Below are positions 15,423 through 23,538 of a DNA stretch of 40,069 nucleotides, piece after piece (the first letter of the stretch is position 1; each line of letters begins with the position of its first letter). The notes under the pieces are model-generated. The model was not told the origin of the DNA. It did not search any database and worked only from the letters and a program-made list of their open reading frames with translations. The DNA comes from Chloroflexota bacterium (GTDB lineage Bacteria; Chloroflexota; Anaerolineae; Anaerolineales; Villigracilaceae): NCBI GenBank assembly GCA_016191955.1, contig JACPVC010000152.1, positions 1-40,069 of the forward strand. The letters run 5' to 3'. The translations under genes and the position numbers were made by a program.

Positions 15423-16114
15423 CATAACAAGTCCTTCAACTCGAAAACCGGACCATCTTTACAAACCATCTTCCAATCATGATGAAAGGTCAACGCGCAG
15501 ACCCCGCAATCAGCGAGCGCGCCGCATGGCATTGGCGCGCGGATGAGGACCTGCGCCTCGATCTTCGCCGTGATCTGATCCTTCCCTGCCAGCCTTTCTC
15601 TTAACTGATTCAGATTCTCTCTACTCACATCCATCGCGGCATAATCTGCCCATTGAAGCGCGCCGATCAATCCCTTCAACGGCTGGACTTCGACCACTTC
15701 GGGCAGGTCGTCGGTTTGCAAATTGGAGACCAGGACCACTTCGGCTTTTTGTTTCAATGCGAGAGAGATCAAGCCCAACAACCGCGCAGGTGACTCATCG
15801 AAGGCGACCAGCACAATCTTTCGCGCGGCAGGCGGAAGGGTAAAGCCGTGCCCAATCGGTCCGCGCAGGGTGAGGGATTCGCCGGGGCGCCATGAAGATG
15901 GCAGCGGGGGCGCGGAGCGAAATCCGCTTGAGGGGAGGATAAGGCTGGAGAAAAGTGGGACAGGCAAAGGCGCGCCCCCTCCGGGGATAAAATCTGAACC
16001 GTCTGCATGGGCGAGGAGGTATTGCCCGGGAGTCGGAGTCAGCTCGGGCGGGCAAGTGATGCGGGCGGAGCCATCCAAAAAAGTTTCTTCGAGTTTGCCT
16101 TTTGCAATTTTCAT
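15422..16114 (-). CDS. PyrK-like iron-sulfur/flavin electron transfer subunit
   Basis: The product (about 230 aa from ATG 16114; a TTG at 16150 would add 12 residues) has a ferredoxin-reductase-like layout. A beta-barrel half contains TPGQYLLAHADGSD and the segment ESLTLRGPIGHGFTLP; an NAD-binding-like half contains KIVLVAFDESPARLLGLI. The C-terminus has cysteines in PCGALADCGVCALTFHHDWK and MVCKDGPVFELKDLL. That ending matches the [2Fe-2S] motif of PyrK, which passes electrons between NAD and dihydroorotate dehydrogenase B. No pyrD is adjacent, so its partner may be elsewhere. The start is uncertain: a -35-like TTGCCT and a TTAAGAT box would make the 16114 transcript leaderless. Confidence 0.78.
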   Translation of the reverse strand: MKIAKGKLEETFLDGSARITCPPELTPTPGQYLLAHADGSDFIPGGGAPLPVPLFSSLILPSSGFRSAPPLPSSWRPGESLTLRGPIGHGFTLPPAARKIVLVAFDESPARLLGLISLALKQKAEVVLVSNLQTDDLPEVVEVQPLKGLIGALQWADYAAMDVSRENLNQLRERLAGKDQITAKIEAQVLIRAPMPCGALADCGVCALTFHHDWKMVCKDGPVFELKDLL

Positions 16115-16156
16115 TTGAAAAATCTTAACATGCTTCAGGGGTGTAGGCAAGACGGT

Positions 16157-16182
16157 TATAATCTCCTCAACATAATTGGAGG
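16157..16182 (+). promoter_or_regulatory. -10 box and Shine-Dalgarno of the second SPFH gene
   Basis: TATAAT at 16157-16162 and GGAGG at 16178-16182, 4 bases before ATG 16187, fix the start. An upstream in-frame extension to 16007 would run over the promoter and the divergent gene. Confidence 0.6.
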
Positions 16183-16186
16183 AACC

Positions 16187-17203
16187 ATGAACATTTCAAG
16201 TTTACTGCAAGGCATTGCTTCGTTTGCTTGGATCGGTTTTATAGGCATTTTGGTGACGATTTCGGTTCGCGCCAGCCGAAAACAGGCCATTGGTGGGTTG
16301 GGCACAGCCGCCATTGTTTTGGTAGTGGTGGCATTGTTATTAACGACGGTTGGTGCTGGCATTGTGTTCATCGAGCCAGATGAACTCGCAGTGGTTGTGA
16401 CCGTGCTCGGCGAGGGCGGTATTCGACCTGACCCATTGTTATCTGGTCTGCATTGGATCATCCCGTTTGCGGAACGCGTGGAACGCTACCCAAAGGTCAA
16501 CCAAAATTACACCATGTCATCGACCCCGGATGAAGGCTCGGTGTCTGGCGATGACTCCATCCAGGTGCGCACCAAGGACGGGCAGCAGGTGTATATCGAC
16601 GCCACTGTGCTCTACGCGGTGGACCCGAACAAGGTAGTCCAACTTTACTCCACCTGGCGCTTCGAGTACGAAGACCAGTTGGTGCGCACGCAGGCGCGCG
16701 GCGTCATCCGCGAGGTGGCATCACAGTATGGTGTGGAAGAGATCGTCAGCACCAAACGCGCCGAAATGGAACAACAGATCACCGACCAGTTGTTGGAGAT
16801 CTTTAGCGAGAATAACCTGATCATGCGCGACTTCGTCCTGCGCAACATCCGTTTCAGTGATGAATATGCGGCGGCAGTGGAACAGAAGCAGATATCCGAG
16901 CAACAGGCGCAGCAGGCGGCTTTCGTGGTCGAGCAGAAAAAACAGGAAGCTGAGCAAGCGCGGCAAGTCGCTCAAGGCGCAGCGGATGCGGCAGTGATTG
17001 CGGCGAAGGGTGAAGCCGAGGCGTTGTTGATCCAGGCGCAGGCGCAGGCGGAAGCGAACTTGGTCATCGCTCAGTCGCTGACGCCGGAATTGGTGCAATA
17101 TCAATATGTACAGAAACTTGCGCCGAACGTCCAGACCATCTTCATCCCCAGCGGAAATCAATTCATTCTGCCCTTGCCGGGTTCGGCAGCGATAGGACAG
17201 TAA
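16187..17203 (+). CDS. SPFH domain protein, prohibitin-like
   Basis: The 338-aa protein has two hydrophobic N-terminal stretches (about residues 10-25 and 38-60), then an SPFH domain: FIEPDELAVVVTVLGEGGIR, SGLHWIIPFAERVERYP, DGQQVYIDATVLYAVDPNKV and EYEDQLVRTQARGVIREVAS. A long Ala/Gln/Glu coiled coil follows (EQKQISEQQAQQAAFVVEQK to about residue 295), and a short hydrophobic tail with FIPSGNQFILPLPGS. It is prohibitin-like rather than stomatin-like and has no NfeD partner. It probably scaffolds membrane complexes. A perfect palindrome follows the stop. Confidence 0.9.
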   Translation: MNISSLLQGIASFAWIGFIGILVTISVRASRKQAIGGLGTAAIVLVVVALLLTTVGAGIVFIEPDELAVVVTVLGEGGIRPDPLLSGLHWIIPFAERVERYPKVNQNYTMSSTPDEGSVSGDDSIQVRTKDGQQVYIDATVLYAVDPNKVVQLYSTWRFEYEDQLVRTQARGVIREVASQYGVEEIVSTKRAEMEQQITDQLLEIFSENNLIMRDFVLRNIRFSDEYAAAVEQKQISEQQAQQAAFVVEQKKQEAEQARQVAQGAADAAVIAAKGEAEALLIQAQAQAEANLVIAQSLTPELVQYQYVQKLAPNVQTIFIPSGNQFILPLPGSAAIGQ

Positions 17204-17211
17204 TTAATTTC

Positions 17212-17244
17212 AGGTGACAGTCACTTCGAAAGTGACTGTCACCT
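17212..17244. repeat. Perfect 15-bp palindrome (terminator or REP-like)
   Basis: AGGTGACAGTCACTT, a CGA loop, then AAGTGACTGTCACCT. The stem is perfect, but the following bases (CCTCTTT) are only weakly T-rich, so it may be a dispersed palindrome as well as a terminator between the SPFH gene and selD. Confidence 0.75.
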
Positions 17245-17261
17245 CCTCTTTACGAGAAAAC

Positions 17262-18320
17262 ATGCCCATTCCACAAACCGGACGCGAAGTTCGCCTGACG
17301 ACTCTTTCCGCCTGCGCGGGTTGAGCGTCCAAACTAAGCGCGGATGCGCTAGCGCAGGTTCTGCGCCCCATCAAAGATATCTTCGACCCAGCCGCATATC
17401 CCGACTTGATGATCGGACTCGAGTCACCGGATGATGCGGCAGTTTGGCGTTTAAGCGACGAGCAAGCCATTGTAGTCACGACGGATTTCTTCACGCCGGT
17501 TGTGGATACTCCCTATGAATACGGCTCGATTGCCGCCGCAAACAGCCTCTCGGATGTGTACGCGATGGGCGGACGACCTTTCCTTGCGTTGAACATCGCG
17601 GCACTGCCGGATAATCTCCCGCCGGAAATCTCCAGCGAAATTTTACGCGGTGGAGCAGAGAAGGCACGCGAGGCGGGCGTGGTCATTGCCGGTGGGCATA
17701 CGGTCAAGGACAAGGAACCCAAGTACGGTTTGGTGGCGATTGGGTTTGTGCATCCGCAGAAGATCATCAGCAAAAGCGGACTTAAAGCAGGCGATGTGCT
17801 TGTGTTGACCAAACGGCTTGGAACAGGCGTTACGACCACGGCGATCAAGCAGGAAAAAGCGGAAGAGGCACATATCAAGGAAGTTATCGAGTGGATGTCG
17901 CGCTTAAATAAAGCGGCGGGCGAACTTGCCGTGGAGTTTGGCGTGCGCGGCGGCACAGACATTACCGGCTTCGGTTTTCTCGGTCATGCCGCAGAGATGG
18001 CAGAAGCATCAGGTGTCGCTTTGCATTTCGAGTTTTCGAAAATCCCCTTCCTGAGCGGCGCACGCGGATATGCAGAACGCGGTATCTTCCCCGGCGGCGC
18101 GTTCGATAACAAAGGTCACTTCGAGAAGGTTGTGAACTTCCCTGTCAATTTTAGCGAGCCTTCGCAGATGCTGTTATTCGACCCGCAGACCAGCGGCGGG
18201 TTGTTGTTCGGCATGGCGCAGGAAAAACTATCCGCGTTCGAAGCGCGCGCGAAGGAATTGAACCAGCCTTATTGGATCGTCGGCGAGGTGCGTGAGGGCA
18301 AAGGCATTGAGGTTCGGTAG
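17262..18320 (+). CDS. selD: Selenide, water dikinase, selenocysteine-containing (in-frame UGA)
   Basis: SelD makes selenophosphate from selenide and ATP for selenocysteine and selenouridine synthesis. Reading from ATG 17262 gives MPIPQTGREVRLTTLSACAG, then TGA (17322-17324), then ASKLSADALAQVLRPI and on without a break. Residue 21 aligns with the catalytic Cys/Sec of SelD and K24 with its Lys partner (E. coli C17 and K20, same spacing). The rest is typical: SPDDAAVWRL, VVTTDFFTPVVDTPYEYGSI, ANSLSDVYAMGG, GGHTVKDKEPKYG, GTDITGFGFLGHAAEM and DPQTSGGLL. Total 352 codons, normal for SelD. A SECIS-like hairpin follows the UGA. Callers that treat UGA as stop begin at 17406 and lose the catalytic region. 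The RBS is weak. Confidence 0.93.
17325..17352 (+). promoter_or_regulatory. Bacterial SECIS-like hairpin for UGA decoding in selD
   Basis: CTA-GCGC (17334-17336 and 17338-17341, A17337 bulged) pairs with GCGC-TAG (17346-17352) around a GGAT loop. The loop starts 17 nt after the UGA and has G at its first two positions. These fit the known bacterial SECIS rules for SelB binding. Confidence 0.75.
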
Positions 18321-18323
18321 ACC

Positions 18324-18470
18324 ATGTTCCGCATTGGCGTTTTGGAACTTGGTCTCACTTGTGCCCTGGTCGCATTAGCCATCGTCATTCCGTTGATCGT
18401 CACACGCGGATATGCGCGTTTGAACAAGCGATTGAAGAAGATCGAAGACAATCTTACAAAAAAGAGGTAA
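18324..18470 (+). CDS. Small single-span membrane protein (48 aa)
   Basis: ATG 18324 begins 3 bases after the selD stop. The frame reads MFRIGVLELGLTCALVALAI and continues with VIPLIVTRGYARLNKRL, ending KKIEDNLTKKR. It has one membrane helix (about residues 5-29) and a strongly basic amphipathic tail, the usual pattern of a small inner-membrane protein with a cytoplasmic tail. Tight spacing suggests co-translation with selD. I do not recognise a family. It is below common length cut-offs and would be missed. Confidence 0.5.
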   Translation: MFRIGVLELGLTCALVALAIVIPLIVTRGYARLNKRLKKIEDNLTKKR

Positions 18471-18512
18471 CTTTCAGGTACAATAAGGGCGAGTTATTTA
18501 GCACGAAACATC

Positions 18513-18623
18513 ATGTCCGACATTCCCATAGAACCAGACCTTAGTTCCCCCCGCCCCTCTCTATTAACTTGGTGGAAATCTCTACACCGCGAGTCAGTTG
18601 ACACGCGGTTTAAAATCATTTAA
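18513..18623 (+). CDS. Possible 36-aa ORF upstream of the CorC-like gene
   Basis: ATG 18513 opens MSDIPIEPDLSSPRPSLLTW and continues WKSLHRESVDTRFKII. A TACAAT box lies at 18478-18483. There is no clear ribosome binding site and the frame differs from the next gene. It could be a leader peptide, a small protein or chance. The 187-base gap between 18470 and 18658 otherwise shows only a CCGCG/CGCGG hairpin (about 18587-18608). Confidence 0.25.
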   Translation: MSDIPIEPDLSSPRPSLLTWWKSLHRESVDTRFKII

Positions 18624-18657
18624 TCCCCTATGAATTTTGTGAACCCAACAGGAATCA

Positions 18658-19950
18658 ATGAGCATTAGTAGTGAAATATTTACCATCCTTGTGTTGATCG
18701 TCATCAACGGAATTTTGGCGATGTCCGAAGCTGCCCTGCTTGCTTCACGCAAGGCGAAATTGCAGCAACTGGCAAATGAAGGCGACAAGACCGCCGCATC
18801 GACATTGGAATTACTGAAAAGCCCGAACATCTTCTTGTCGACCATTCAGATTGGCATCACATTGATCGGTGTCCTCGCGGGCGCAGTCGGCGGTGCTACG
18901 ATTTCAAAGGCGCTCGCCGTCGCCTTGCAAAACGTTCCTTATGTGGGCGTTCATAGTGAATCCATCTCGCTTGGGATCGTAGTCGTCGTCATCACGGTCC
19001 TCACCATCTGGTTGGGAGAACTTGTCCCAAAACGAATAGGCATTCACAGCCCCGAACAGATCGCCAAGGTGGTCGCCGGACCGATGGTCTTTATTTCCAC
19101 ACTTTTCTCGCCGCTGGTCAAGCTGATGAGCGGTGCGACCGAACTCGTGCTTGCCTTATTCGGCATCAAACATACCGAAGAGCCGCCCATCACAGAAGAG
19201 GAATTGCAGGTACTGATCGACCAGGGCACGCAGGCGGGCATCTTCGAAGAAGCGGAACAGGACATGGTCGAGGGCATTTTCAGCCTCGGCGATACGCGCG
19301 TCTATTCAGTGATGACCCCGCGTACCGAGATCGTCTGGCTGGATGTAAGCGACACGATGGAAGAGATCCTTGAAAAGATGAGCGGAAGTCCATATTCACG
19401 CTTTCCTCTCCGGCAGGACTCGCTGGAGACCATCGTTGGCATCGTCAAATCACGTGATTTACTCGTGACAATCCTTTCACAAAAAGAGATCAACCTCAAA
19501 GAATTGGCAAAACCCGCCTACTTTATTCCCGAAACCATGCTCGCCTCGCGCGCTTTGGAAGTATTGAAGAAAAACAACACCGAGGTGTTACTGGTGGTCG
19601 ATGAGTTTGGCGGCGTGCAGGGTTTGATGACCATCAACGATATTCTCGAGGAGATCGTCGGCGTAATGGAAGGCGAGGAACCACAAGCCACTCAACGACA
19701 GGACGGTTCATGGCTGCTGGATGGCATGCTCGAAGTGGATGAGTTCAAAGAGATATTCAACTTGAATGAACTGCCGCATGAAGCCGAATACGAAACCCTG
19801 AGCGGATTCATCATGACCTCCCTCGGTCGCCTCCCGCAAACTGCCGACCATTTCGAATGGAATAACCTGCGCTTCGAAGTCATCGATATGGATGGACGCC
19901 GCGTGGATAAAGTGTTGGTCACATCCAAACCGAAGCCGGTCACCGAATAA
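18658..19950 (+). CDS. CorC/HlyC-family CBS-domain membrane transporter-like protein
   Basis: The 430-aa protein has an N-terminal CNNM (DUF21) membrane domain with three or four helices and the motifs NGILAMSEAALLASRKAKLQ and ELVPKRIGIHSPEQIA. It continues with a paired CBS domain: VYSVMTPRTEIVWLDVSDTM, then SPYSRFPLRQDSLETIVGIV and VDEFGGVQGLMTINDILEEI. The C-terminal CorC/HlyC transporter-associated domain contains WLLDGMLEVDEFKEIF and EYETLSGFIMTSLGRLPQTA. Bacterial members act in Mg2+/Co2+ efflux; adenine nucleotide binding to the CBS pair is typical. Length and order match the full family. The true hemolysin function once given to the family is not implied. Confidence 0.93.
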   Translation: MSISSEIFTILVLIVINGILAMSEAALLASRKAKLQQLANEGDKTAASTLELLKSPNIFLSTIQIGITLIGVLAGAVGGATISKALAVALQNVPYVGVHSESISLGIVVVVITVLTIWLGELVPKRIGIHSPEQIAKVVAGPMVFISTLFSPLVKLMSGATELVLALFGIKHTEEPPITEEELQVLIDQGTQAGIFEEAEQDMVEGIFSLGDTRVYSVMTPRTEIVWLDVSDTMEEILEKMSGSPYSRFPLRQDSLETIVGIVKSRDLLVTILSQKEINLKELAKPAYFIPETMLASRALEVLKKNNTEVLLVVDEFGGVQGLMTINDILEEIVGVMEGEEPQATQRQDGSWLLDGMLEVDEFKEIFNLNELPHEAEYETLSGFIMTSLGRLPQTADHFEWNNLRFEVIDMDGRRVDKVLVTSKPKPVTE

Positions 19951-19999
19951 TAACTGCATCGTAGCCAAAACGCCTAAAAAACGCATAATTGTTCGATGG

Positions 20000-20005
20000 T
20001 ATAAT
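20000..20005 (+). promoter_or_regulatory. -10 box of the zinc-ribbon/LysM gene, leaderless layout
   Basis: TATAAT ends 10 bases before ATG 20016, and the intervening bases (CCCCGCCCGT) contain no Shine-Dalgarno sequence. Transcription would begin 0-3 bases before the ATG. Confidence 0.55.
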
Positions 20006-20015
20006 CCCCGCCCGT

Positions 20016-21179
20016 ATGACTTCAGAATCATCTCCCAGTAAAACAAAGGTTTGTCCCACCTGCGGAACGCGCCTGAGCGAGAATGCCGTGCGTTGTTTGG
20101 TATGCGGAACGGAATTCGGCGCACAGCCAGCGCCCAAGGCGGCAAAGAAAACAGAAAAATCTGTTCAAGCCGCCAGCATGCCGCAGGTGACGTTAAGCCT
20201 CCCCGCAGCCATCGGCTCGCTTCTGGCTGTGATCGCAGTCGCCGCAGGTCTCACCTTCTTCCTGGTGCCAAAAGACCCCGAAACATTTTCGACCGCCGAG
20301 ACCTCCACACCCACGGAGACACCAACGCCGTCGCTCACCGCAACGTCAACGCTGCCATCCACCGATACGCCCACACCTACTCTGCAACCTCCATTCGAAT
20401 ACACCGTTTCTGCGAATGACGGTTCGTGTTCGCAAATTGCGTTCAACTTTAATGTCTCTGTTCAAAGCATCATTATTGCCAACAACCTTGCATCCAGTTG
20501 CCCGATCTCGGTGGGGCAAGTACTGAAGATTCCGTACCCCACGCCCACCATCCCACCGCCACCAACCAACACTTCACTACCAGACGTAGCCACACAACAA
20601 GCATGCGAAACCGTGCAAATCACTGTTCAGGAGAACGACACACTTTCCAGTATCGCCGCCAACTACGCCGTCTCGATGGATGCGATCAAGGAATTCAACG
20701 GTCTCACCACCGATAACGTTTTCCTTGGGCAGACGATTCAGATTCCGCTTTGCGAACGCGCGCCAGACCCAAACAAACCGACCCCCACGGCGACGCTTCC
20801 GCCTCCTTACCCCGCCCCGAACCTGCTCCTGCCTGCGGATGGCGCTGCCTTCACCCTGGCAAATGACGTGGTCACCTTGCAATGGGCATCCGTCGGCGTG
20901 TTGCGTGACGGTGAAGCCTATCAGGTCGTCGTGGAAGATGTGACCGCCAACCAGACCCGCCGCGTCACCGATTACGTGACCGACACAAAGTACATCGTGC
21001 CAACTTCCTTCCGCCCGAAAGATAATGTGGCGCACGTAATGCGCTGGTGGGTTGTGCCCGTCCTGCAATCTGGCGTGGACGAGCAAGGTAAGCCCATTTG
21101 GATTGCCTCCGGTGCGACGAGCGAGAAGCGCGTCTTCACCTGGGTGGGGGTCGCCGTCGAAGGCACGCCGAACCCGTAA
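20016..21179 (+). CDS. Zinc-ribbon, membrane-anchored protein with two LysM domains
   Basis: ATG 20016 is preferred to an upstream in-frame codon at 19989, which would lie over the -10 box. The 387-aa protein starts with a four-Cys zinc ribbon (KVCPTCGTRLSENAVRCLVC), then one membrane helix (about residues 60-82, AIGSLLAVIAVAAGLTFFLV), a Thr/Pro/Ser linker and two LysM domains. These are EYTVSANDGSCSQIAFNFNV to VLKIP, and ITVQENDTLSSIAANYAVSM to TIQIP. A C-terminal Ig-like domain (PAPNLLLPADGAAFTLANDV onward) ends the protein. LysM binds glycans such as peptidoglycan or envelope polysaccharide. The cytoplasmic ribbon and extracellular LysM layout recurs in Chloroflexota; the role is probably envelope sensing or anchoring. 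Confidence 0.88.
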   Translation: MTSESSPSKTKVCPTCGTRLSENAVRCLVCGTEFGAQPAPKAAKKTEKSVQAASMPQVTLSLPAAIGSLLAVIAVAAGLTFFLVPKDPETFSTAETSTPTETPTPSLTATSTLPSTDTPTPTLQPPFEYTVSANDGSCSQIAFNFNVSVQSIIIANNLASSCPISVGQVLKIPYPTPTIPPPPTNTSLPDVATQQACETVQITVQENDTLSSIAANYAVSMDAIKEFNGLTTDNVFLGQTIQIPLCERAPDPNKPTPTATLPPPYPAPNLLLPADGAAFTLANDVVTLQWASVGVLRDGEAYQVVVEDVTANQTRRVTDYVTDTKYIVPTSFRPKDNVAHVMRWWVVPVLQSGVDEQGKPIWIASGATSEKRVFTWVGVAVEGTPNP

Positions 21180-21207
21180 CGGGTCCAAAACGAAGCGAAG
21201 AAATATC

Positions 21208-21238
21208 AACTCCCTGTCCGCGCGGCAGGGAGTTTTAT
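21208..21238 (+). terminator. Rho-independent terminator
   Basis: AACTCCCTG (21208-21216) pairs with CAGGGAGTT (21226-21234), followed by TTATAAATA, 28 bases past the LysM gene stop. Confidence 0.8.
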
Positions 21239-21257
21239 AAATAATCAAGGAATTATC

Positions 21258-21446
21258 ATGTTCAAAACCATCTTCAAGATCGTCGCATTTCTTCTGATCG
21301 CCACCGGCGTCGTTTGGATTTTACAAGGCGTCAATATCCTGCCTGGCAGCTATATGACCGGCGACCCGCAATGGGCAGTCAACGGCGCAATCACCGTCGC
21401 AATTGGAGCCGGTTTGTTTTGGTTCGCTTCCCGCAAAAACCAATGA
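21258..21446 (+). CDS. Small two-helix membrane protein (62 aa)
   Basis: AAGGA precedes ATG 21258. The product has two hydrophobic helices (IFKIVAFLLIATGVVWILQG and WAVNGAITVAIGAGLFWFAS) around a short polar turn (NILPGSYMTGDPQ) and ends RKNQ. The GVxxxLQGxNILPGSxMxG pattern is seen in small uncharacterised bacterial inner-membrane proteins. No function is known to me. It follows a terminator and its stop overlaps the next start (ATGA), so the two are translationally coupled. Confidence 0.72.
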   Translation: MFKTIFKIVAFLLIATGVVWILQGVNILPGSYMTGDPQWAVNGAITVAIGAGLFWFASRKNQ

Positions 21447-21661
21447 CCGCAGCGATTCGAATCGGTGACCGGGTTCAGATCCGCCTCGACTCCAAATTCG
21501 GAGAGAAGCAAGGCTGGTATACAGGCACGGTCGTGCGCATCGACCCATATTCCGAGCATCGCAGTTTTTATTGGGTGCAGTTGGACGCCGAAGCGCAGTC
21601 TGCTTTGAAGGTGCGCGAAATCTCGGTCTTCAACCCGAAAAACATCAGGAAGACCGGTTGA
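21443..21661 (+). CDS. Small SH3/KOW-like protein (72 aa)
   Basis: The ATG at 21443 overlaps the preceding stop as ATGA. The frame is open further upstream, but coupling favours this start. The sequence IRIGDRVQIRLDSKFGEKQG, then WYTGTVVRIDPYSEHRSFYW and VQLDAEAQSALKVREISVF, is an all-beta pattern like a small SH3 barrel, in which a G-x-V-x-x-I-D strand pair is common. It may bind nucleic acid or protein. No family is assigned. Confidence 0.65.
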   Translation: MTAAIRIGDRVQIRLDSKFGEKQGWYTGTVVRIDPYSEHRSFYWVQLDAEAQSALKVREISVFNPKNIRKTG

Positions 21662-21728
21662 AAATTTCCTCTTCCCCGGAATACTTTCAACAATGCTCCC
21701 GCAACCCTGTCAATTCGCAATCAAGTTG

Positions 21729-21734
21729 TATAAT
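21729..21734 (+). promoter_or_regulatory. -10 box of the histidine kinase gene, leaderless layout
   Basis: TATAAT is separated from ATG 21742 by 7 bases (TAACAAA), exactly the usual -10 to +1 distance, and there is no Shine-Dalgarno sequence. Confidence 0.6.
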
Positions 21735-21741
21735 TAACAAA

Positions 21742-23538
21742 ATGCAGCCCACTCCACTCCTATACCTTTGGCTATTATCTGTCACATTGACCTTCCTGAT
21801 GGGGCTTTACGCGTTCCGTTATCGAAGGCATGTCGCCGCCATCCCGTTCATTGCAATGTGTTTCTTCGCCTCATTGTGGGCGCTCTGCTATATCTTTGAG
21901 TTTGGCAGCACCAGCCTTGCCGTAAAAATATGGGGTGTAAAGTTCGGCTACATTGGTGTGATCGGTGTACCCTTATCATGGACGGCGTTCGCGCTCGCCT
22001 ATTCGGGTCACGCAAACTGGCTCACAAAACGTAACATCCTGCTGGCACTTATCTTTCCCATCGTCACCCTGATCGTTATCTTCACAAACGAATATCACCA
22101 TTGGTTCTTCACTGAATACGGCTTACAAACGGACGAGGTCTCCGGGTTGATCCTGATTAAGAATCCGCTCGGGTGGTGGTTCTGGCTGCATGCCGTTTAT
22201 GTTTACGGCTCTTTGATAGTCGGCTCCTATTTTTTGATGCGCGAATATTGGGAAAAACGCGATGTCTACCGCTCACAAATCGTAATCAACATGACAGCCA
22301 TCCTGCTGCCGTGGATATCGAACGGGATTGTCTTGAGCGGGCTGCTGCCCATTCGTATCGACATTACCTCGGTCATGTTCTCACTCTCCATCCTGATTCT
22401 CGGATGGGGCTTTCTCCGCTATCAACTGCTGGATATTCTGCCCGTCGCGCATCGCGCCGTGTTCGAAAGCATTTCAGATGCGGTGATCGTGCTCGACTCT
22501 GACCTGCGGGTCGTTGAACTCAACCCCGCCGCACAAGAGTTGTTCGATCTGCGTCCCAACGCTGTGATCGGCAGTTCCTTCCAAACCGTCTTCAGACCGT
22601 GGGTGCAATTGAACGACCAAGCCTTGAGGACTCATGGCTATCACAGGGAAGTCGTCCTCGAAAATGAGGGGGAACCGATACGCTGGCTTCATCTTTTCGT
22701 CAGCATGCTGCGCAATGGCTCGCAGGAGAGTGACGGGCAGATCATCACCCTGCGCGACGTGACCAGCATCAAGGAGAATGAATCCGCCCTTGCCATCGCG
22801 CGCGACGAAGCTCAACGCGCAAACAGTTTCAAATCGCAACTGCTTGCCAACGTCAGCCACGAGCTGCGGACTCCGCTTGGCATCATCCTCGGTTATACCG
22901 ATTTGATCGTGCGAAAATCCTACGGTGACCTCACCGAGAAACAAGTCAACATCCTCGGGCGTATCAAAGACAGCACGCAATATCTCGATGGTCTGGTCTC
23001 CGAACTGCTCGACCAGTCGCAGCTCGACAGCGGCAAGCTGCAACTTTCCGCAAGGTCCTTCGAACCGCGTGAAGTGCTTGGCTCAGTTTGCAATCAACTC
23101 AGCGTCCTGGCAGAGGCGAAAAACCTCGATTTCAATTTTTCGATCTCAGAGGATATGCCCGTTTCCATTATCGGCGACAGCCAGCGCCTCAAACAAATCC
23201 TTGTCAACCTCATCAGCAATGCCATCAAATTCACCGAGGCGGGCAGTATTGCCGTCCAAATTGCAGTAACTCCCCAAAAAACGGAATGGATAATGCGGGT
23301 AATAGATACGGGTCCTGGCATCCCAACAGAGTCGTTGAGTACCATATTTGAACCATTCAAACAACTCGCCGATGCGCACAAGTCCCTGCGCAAAGGATAT
23401 GGTCTGGGTCTCTCCATCACAAGGCAGCTCATTCGACTCATGGGCGGCAACATATCCATTGAAAGCAGGGTAGGCAAAGGCACCACCTTCACTGTCACAC
23501 TACCTCTCATCACAGAAGCGGGACCCATAAATGAGTAA
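21742..23538 (+). CDS. Sensor histidine kinase with 7TM N-terminal domain and PAS
   Basis: The start ATG 21742 is set by the -10 box; an upstream in-frame codon at 21571 overlaps the previous gene. The 598-aa protein has seven N-terminal membrane helices of the HisKA_7TM type (about residues 5-225), a PAS domain (SISDAVIVLDSDLRVVELNP, from about 237), a HisKA helix with the phospho-acceptor His in QLLANVSHELRTPLGIILGY, and a HATPase_c domain: N box NLISNAIKFTE, G1 DTGPGIP, F box FEPFKQL, G2 GYGLGLSI and G3 GKGTTFTV. The ligand is unknown. It overlaps the receiver gene by 8 nt and probably phosphorylates it. Confidence 0.93.
   Translation: MQPTPLLYLWLLSVTLTFLMGLYAFRYRRHVAAIPFIAMCFFASLWALCYIFEFGSTSLAVKIWGVKFGYIGVIGVPLSWTAFALAYSGHANWLTKRNILLALIFPIVTLIVIFTNEYHHWFFTEYGLQTDEVSGLILIKNPLGWWFWLHAVYVYGSLIVGSYFLMREYWEKRDVYRSQIVINMTAILLPWISNGIVLSGLLPIRIDITSVMFSLSILILGWGFLRYQLLDILPVAHRAVFESISDAVIVLDSDLRVVELNPAAQELFDLRPNAVIGSSFQTVFRPWVQLNDQALRTHGYHREVVLENEGEPIRWLHLFVSMLRNGSQESDGQIITLRDVTSIKENESALAIARDEAQRANSFKSQLLANVSHELRTPLGIILGYTDLIVRKSYGDLTEKQVNILGRIKDSTQYLDGLVSELLDQSQLDSGKLQLSARSFEPREVLGSVCNQLSVLAEAKNLDFNFSISEDMPVSIIGDSQRLKQILVNLISNAIKFTEAGSIAVQIAVTPQKTEWIMRVIDTGPGIPTESLSTIFEPFKQLADAHKSLRKGYGLGLSITRQLIRLMGGNISIESRVGKGTTFTVTLPLITEAGPINE

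Noticed and set aside
16007-16186. N-terminal extension of the second SPFH protein
   Set aside because: It would cross TATAAT and GGAGG that fit ATG 16187, and it is antisense to the PyrK-like gene.
17406-17480. Annotated-looking start of SelD at 17406
   Set aside because: This start removes the catalytic Sec/Lys region; upstream sequence is SelD-like across an in-frame UGA.
18587-18623. TTGACA upstream of the CorC-like gene as a -35 box
   Set aside because: The sequence 17 bases downstream (TAATCC) is a poor -10 box.
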